A stretch of DNA of 64,000 nt, from positions 3,810 through 67,809 of the forward strand of contig JBBDWL010000143.1 in the NCBI GenBank assembly GCA_040902895.1, read 5' to 3'. This document shows positions 62,348 to 64,000 of this stretch, piece after piece; position 1 is the stretch's first letter, and each line of letters begins with the position of its first letter. This stretch comes from JALYRV01 sp040902895 (GTDB lineage: Bacteria; Acidobacteriota; Vicinamibacteria; Vicinamibacterales; SCN-69-37). Both the position numbers and the translations under genes were made by a program. Below the pieces are notes generated by a model. That model was not told the origin of the DNA and did no database searches. It was given only the letters and a program-made list of their open reading frames with translations.

Positions 62348-63824
62348 AGGCGGTTCCAACCGCGCGCCTGATCTCATCGTTCTCCTCCGCCGCACCCGCT
62401 GGCGGATCCGTGACCAGGCTTACGCCAACCGTGCACGCCAACCCCGCGATGAAGCCGGGGATCATTTCATACAGCTCGTAGAATCCGGTCTTGAAGAACA
62501 CGACCCACAGCACCGTGGTTACAAAACCGGCAACCATGCCTGCAATCGCTCCCGCTCTCGTCGTCCGTTTCCAGAAGAGCCCGCACAGCACGACGGGCGT
62601 GAATGCGCACGCCAGTCCGGACCACGCGAAGAGCACGAACCAGAAGATCAGGCGCACCTCTCGAAGCGCCATGACAAGAGCTGCGGCGCCAATGACAACG
62701 GTCGTAACCTTGCCGAACCGCGCGAGCGTGCGCTCAGAAAGATCGGGCCGGATGATCTTCTGCACCACATCACGCACGACCGCTGACGAGGCCAGAATCA
62801 GCAGCGAGTCGGTCGTCGACATCATCGCGGCAAGCACGACGACCAGAAAGATGCCGGCGAAGGCCGCGGGAAACAGCCCTGATCCCATGACGGGATAAAT
62901 CGTTTCGGCGTCGGCCAGGCCTGGAAAGAGCGCGCGGCCGGAGATGCCCGTCAACACCGCGCCGATGTCGAAGACGATGATGCAAATGACCGCGATGAGG
63001 CTGCCGCGCGTAATTTCGCGAGTGTCGCGTGCGGCCATGAAGCGCGTAAGCAGCTGCGGCGAGCCGAGAAAGGCGATGCCGATCGCGATGAAGCCGGCGA
63101 CGCTGGCGAATCCGGCCGGACTGAAGCCGGGGCTGCCGAGCGGCTCGAGCAGCGCCGGATCCTGTGTCCGCACCGTGTCGAGCATCGCCACCCACCCGCC
63201 GGCGGCGACGATGCCGACGATTGGCAGGATCAGCAGGCAGAGGAACATCAACAGCCCCTGCAGCAGATCGCTGTAAGCCACCGCCTTGAAGCCGCCCACC
63301 GTTGTGTAGAAGAGGACGATCGCGGCGCCGATCAAGACGCCGGTCGTGTAGTCGGTGCCGAGGAATGCGTTGAAGGCCTTCCCCGACGCGGTCAGCTGCG
63401 CGGCCGTGTACGCGGCCGTCATGCTGAGGATGATGATGGCGCTCGTGAGGCGCAGCACGTGCGCGCGATCGCGGAAACGATCAGCAAGGAAGTCGGGCAC
63501 GGTCACCGAGTCGTATCGATCGGTGTAGGCCTTGAACGGGCGGGCGACGAAGACCCAGGCCAGCGTGACGCCAAGCACTTCGCCAAGCACGATCCAGAAC
63601 GCATGGATGCCGACCATATAGCCCATGCCGGTCAGGCCGAGCAGCAGCCACGCGCTCTCGCCGGTCGAATTTGAGCTGAAGGCAATGACCCACGACGGCA
63701 GCGCCTTGCCGGCGACGTAATAGCCTTTGACGTCGCCGGAGCCGCGGCTGCCCCAGATGCCAATGGCGAGCAGCACGCCGAGGTACGCGGCAAGGATGGC
63801 GATGATGGTCGCCGATGCGGTCAC
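62319..63824 (-). CDS. sodium:solute symporter (SSS family, PutP-like)
   Basis: 501 residues, about 13 TM helices. GYYVAGKALPSWVIAFSSNSTGESAWLLLGLTGMGY contains the sodium-site TM1-TM2 region; RFRDRAHVLRLTSAIIILSMTAAYTAAQLTASGKAF and YTTVGGFKAVAYSDLLQGLLM match PutP. Probably imports proline or a related solute with Na+. It starts with GTG 63824, overlapping the TGA of the small upstream protein (GTGA). Confidence 0.92.
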   Translation of the reverse strand: MTASATIIAILAAYLGVLLAIGIWGSRGSGDVKGYYVAGKALPSWVIAFSSNSTGESAWLLLGLTGMGYMVGIHAFWIVLGEVLGVTLAWVFVARPFKAYTDRYDSVTVPDFLADRFRDRAHVLRLTSAIIILSMTAAYTAAQLTASGKAFNAFLGTDYTTGVLIGAAIVLFYTTVGGFKAVAYSDLLQGLLMFLCLLILPIVGIVAAGGWVAMLDTVRTQDPALLEPLGSPGFSPAGFASVAGFIAIGIAFLGSPQLLTRFMAARDTREITRGSLIAVICIIVFDIGAVLTGISGRALFPGLADAETIYPVMGSGLFPAAFAGIFLVVVLAAMMSTTDSLLILASSAVVRDVVQKIIRPDLSERTLARFGKVTTVVIGAAALVMALREVRLIFWFVLFAWSGLACAFTPVVLCGLFWKRTTRAGAIAGMVAGFVTTVLWVVFFKTGFYELYEMIPGFIAGLACTVGVSLVTDPPAGAAEENDEIRRAVGTAFRPRARSSA

Positions 63825-63949
63825 TGCGCCTGGCCCCTGCGTGTCGCTTCGTCACGATGCGCGCGCAGGAAGGCGATCTCGATCGCGAGCCCGGCTCCGA
63901 ACGAAATAACGATCAGCGCCCAGGACGCCAGTGAGAGTCCGGCAATCAT
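63821..63949 (-). CDS. 42-residue membrane protein coupled to the symporter
   Basis: Begins MIAGLSLASWALIVISFGAG, then LAIEIAFLRAHRDEATR: one TM helix and a charged tail. ATG 63949 has a good AGGACAGGA ribosome site and its TGA overlaps the symporter GTG (GTGA). Small partner proteins are known for several SSS transporters (for example next to pantothenate permease), so it may be a subunit. Confidence 0.75.
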   Translation of the reverse strand: MIAGLSLASWALIVISFGAGLAIEIAFLRAHRDEATRRGQAQ

Positions 63950-63956
63950 TGGTAGA

Positions 63957-64000
63957 TCCTGTCCTTTCAAACGATGATTGTCATCAGTGAAAGGGCAGGA
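63957..64000. other. stem-loop upstream of the symporter unit
   Basis: TCCTGTCCTTTCA (63958-63970) pairs with TGAAAGGGCAGGA (63988-64000) with one G-U pair, and an inner GATGA/TCATC pairs across TTG. It may be a leader hairpin, a terminator of an upstream gene, or the edge of another repeat element; the window ends inside it. Confidence 0.6.

Overview
The window is high-GC and densely coded, and it looks like a metagenome-assembled or draft Acidobacteriota genome, probably class Vicinamibacteria. The best taxonomic clue is the very long MacB/FtsX permease paired with a PadR regulator (50.7-53.7 kb), an arrangement named after acidobacteria (ADOP, acidobacterial duplicated orphan permease). 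Two 100-N gaps interrupt the sequence. One (21411-21510) is flanked by an identical 55-nt sequence and is almost certainly an unmerged contig overlap. The other (17422-17521) lies inside a repeat. I found no tRNA or rRNA genes, phage or complete insertion sequences.

Layout. (1) 1-8.8 kb, minus strand: NtrC-type regulator, histidine kinase, GcvH-like lipoyl carrier, CobW GTPase, HdrA-N-like small protein, two-cluster ferredoxin, radical SAM enzyme and a DUF116-polyprenyl synthase fusion running off the left edge. Most junctions overlap or are very close. I consider this the best candidate for an undescribed system: a dedicated redox and prenyl module with its own two-component control. (2) 9-25.4 kb: CPBP protease, then minus-strand operons for outer-membrane assembly (TamA/BamA-like and TamB-like), biotin-dependent acyl-CoA carboxylase (biotin carboxylase, BCCP, carboxyltransferase), transaldolase, FAH-family hydrolase, fibronectin-like lipoprotein and HslUV protease. 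(3) 25.5-33 kb: PEGA protein, small membrane protein, VapBC, PspC-domain protein with PadR regulator, APC permease, and an ECF sigma/anti-sigma unit. (4) 33.3-38.8 kb: an unusual HTH-receiver fusion, an ABC-F ATPase and a second histidine kinase/NtrC pair. (5) 38.8-45.5 kb: DprA-TopA-TrmFO-XerC on the minus strand. (6) 45.7-50.7 kb: TPR protein, lipoprotein, L21-L27-Obg-NadD-RsfS-ComF. (7) 50.7-64 kb: ADOP/PadR, thymidylate kinase-LysA, large propeller-amidohydrolase, ECF sigma-STAS-small protein, a non-coding stretch, a decayed nucleotidyltransferase pair, a CPBP remnant, and a sodium/solute symporter with a 42-residue partner.

Two themes cross the window. The first is a set of intergenic elements built from degenerate short words (TAGGCC, AGTAAG, TTGAA/AATTAAG and others) arranged as inverted arms, often around a perfect GC-rich hairpin; some words and palindromes also interrupt reading frames (TrmFO, ABC-F, TamB, the FAH hydrolase, the HdrA-N-like gene). 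The second is strong palindromic operators overlapping the start region of three autoregulated units (VapB and two PadR genes).
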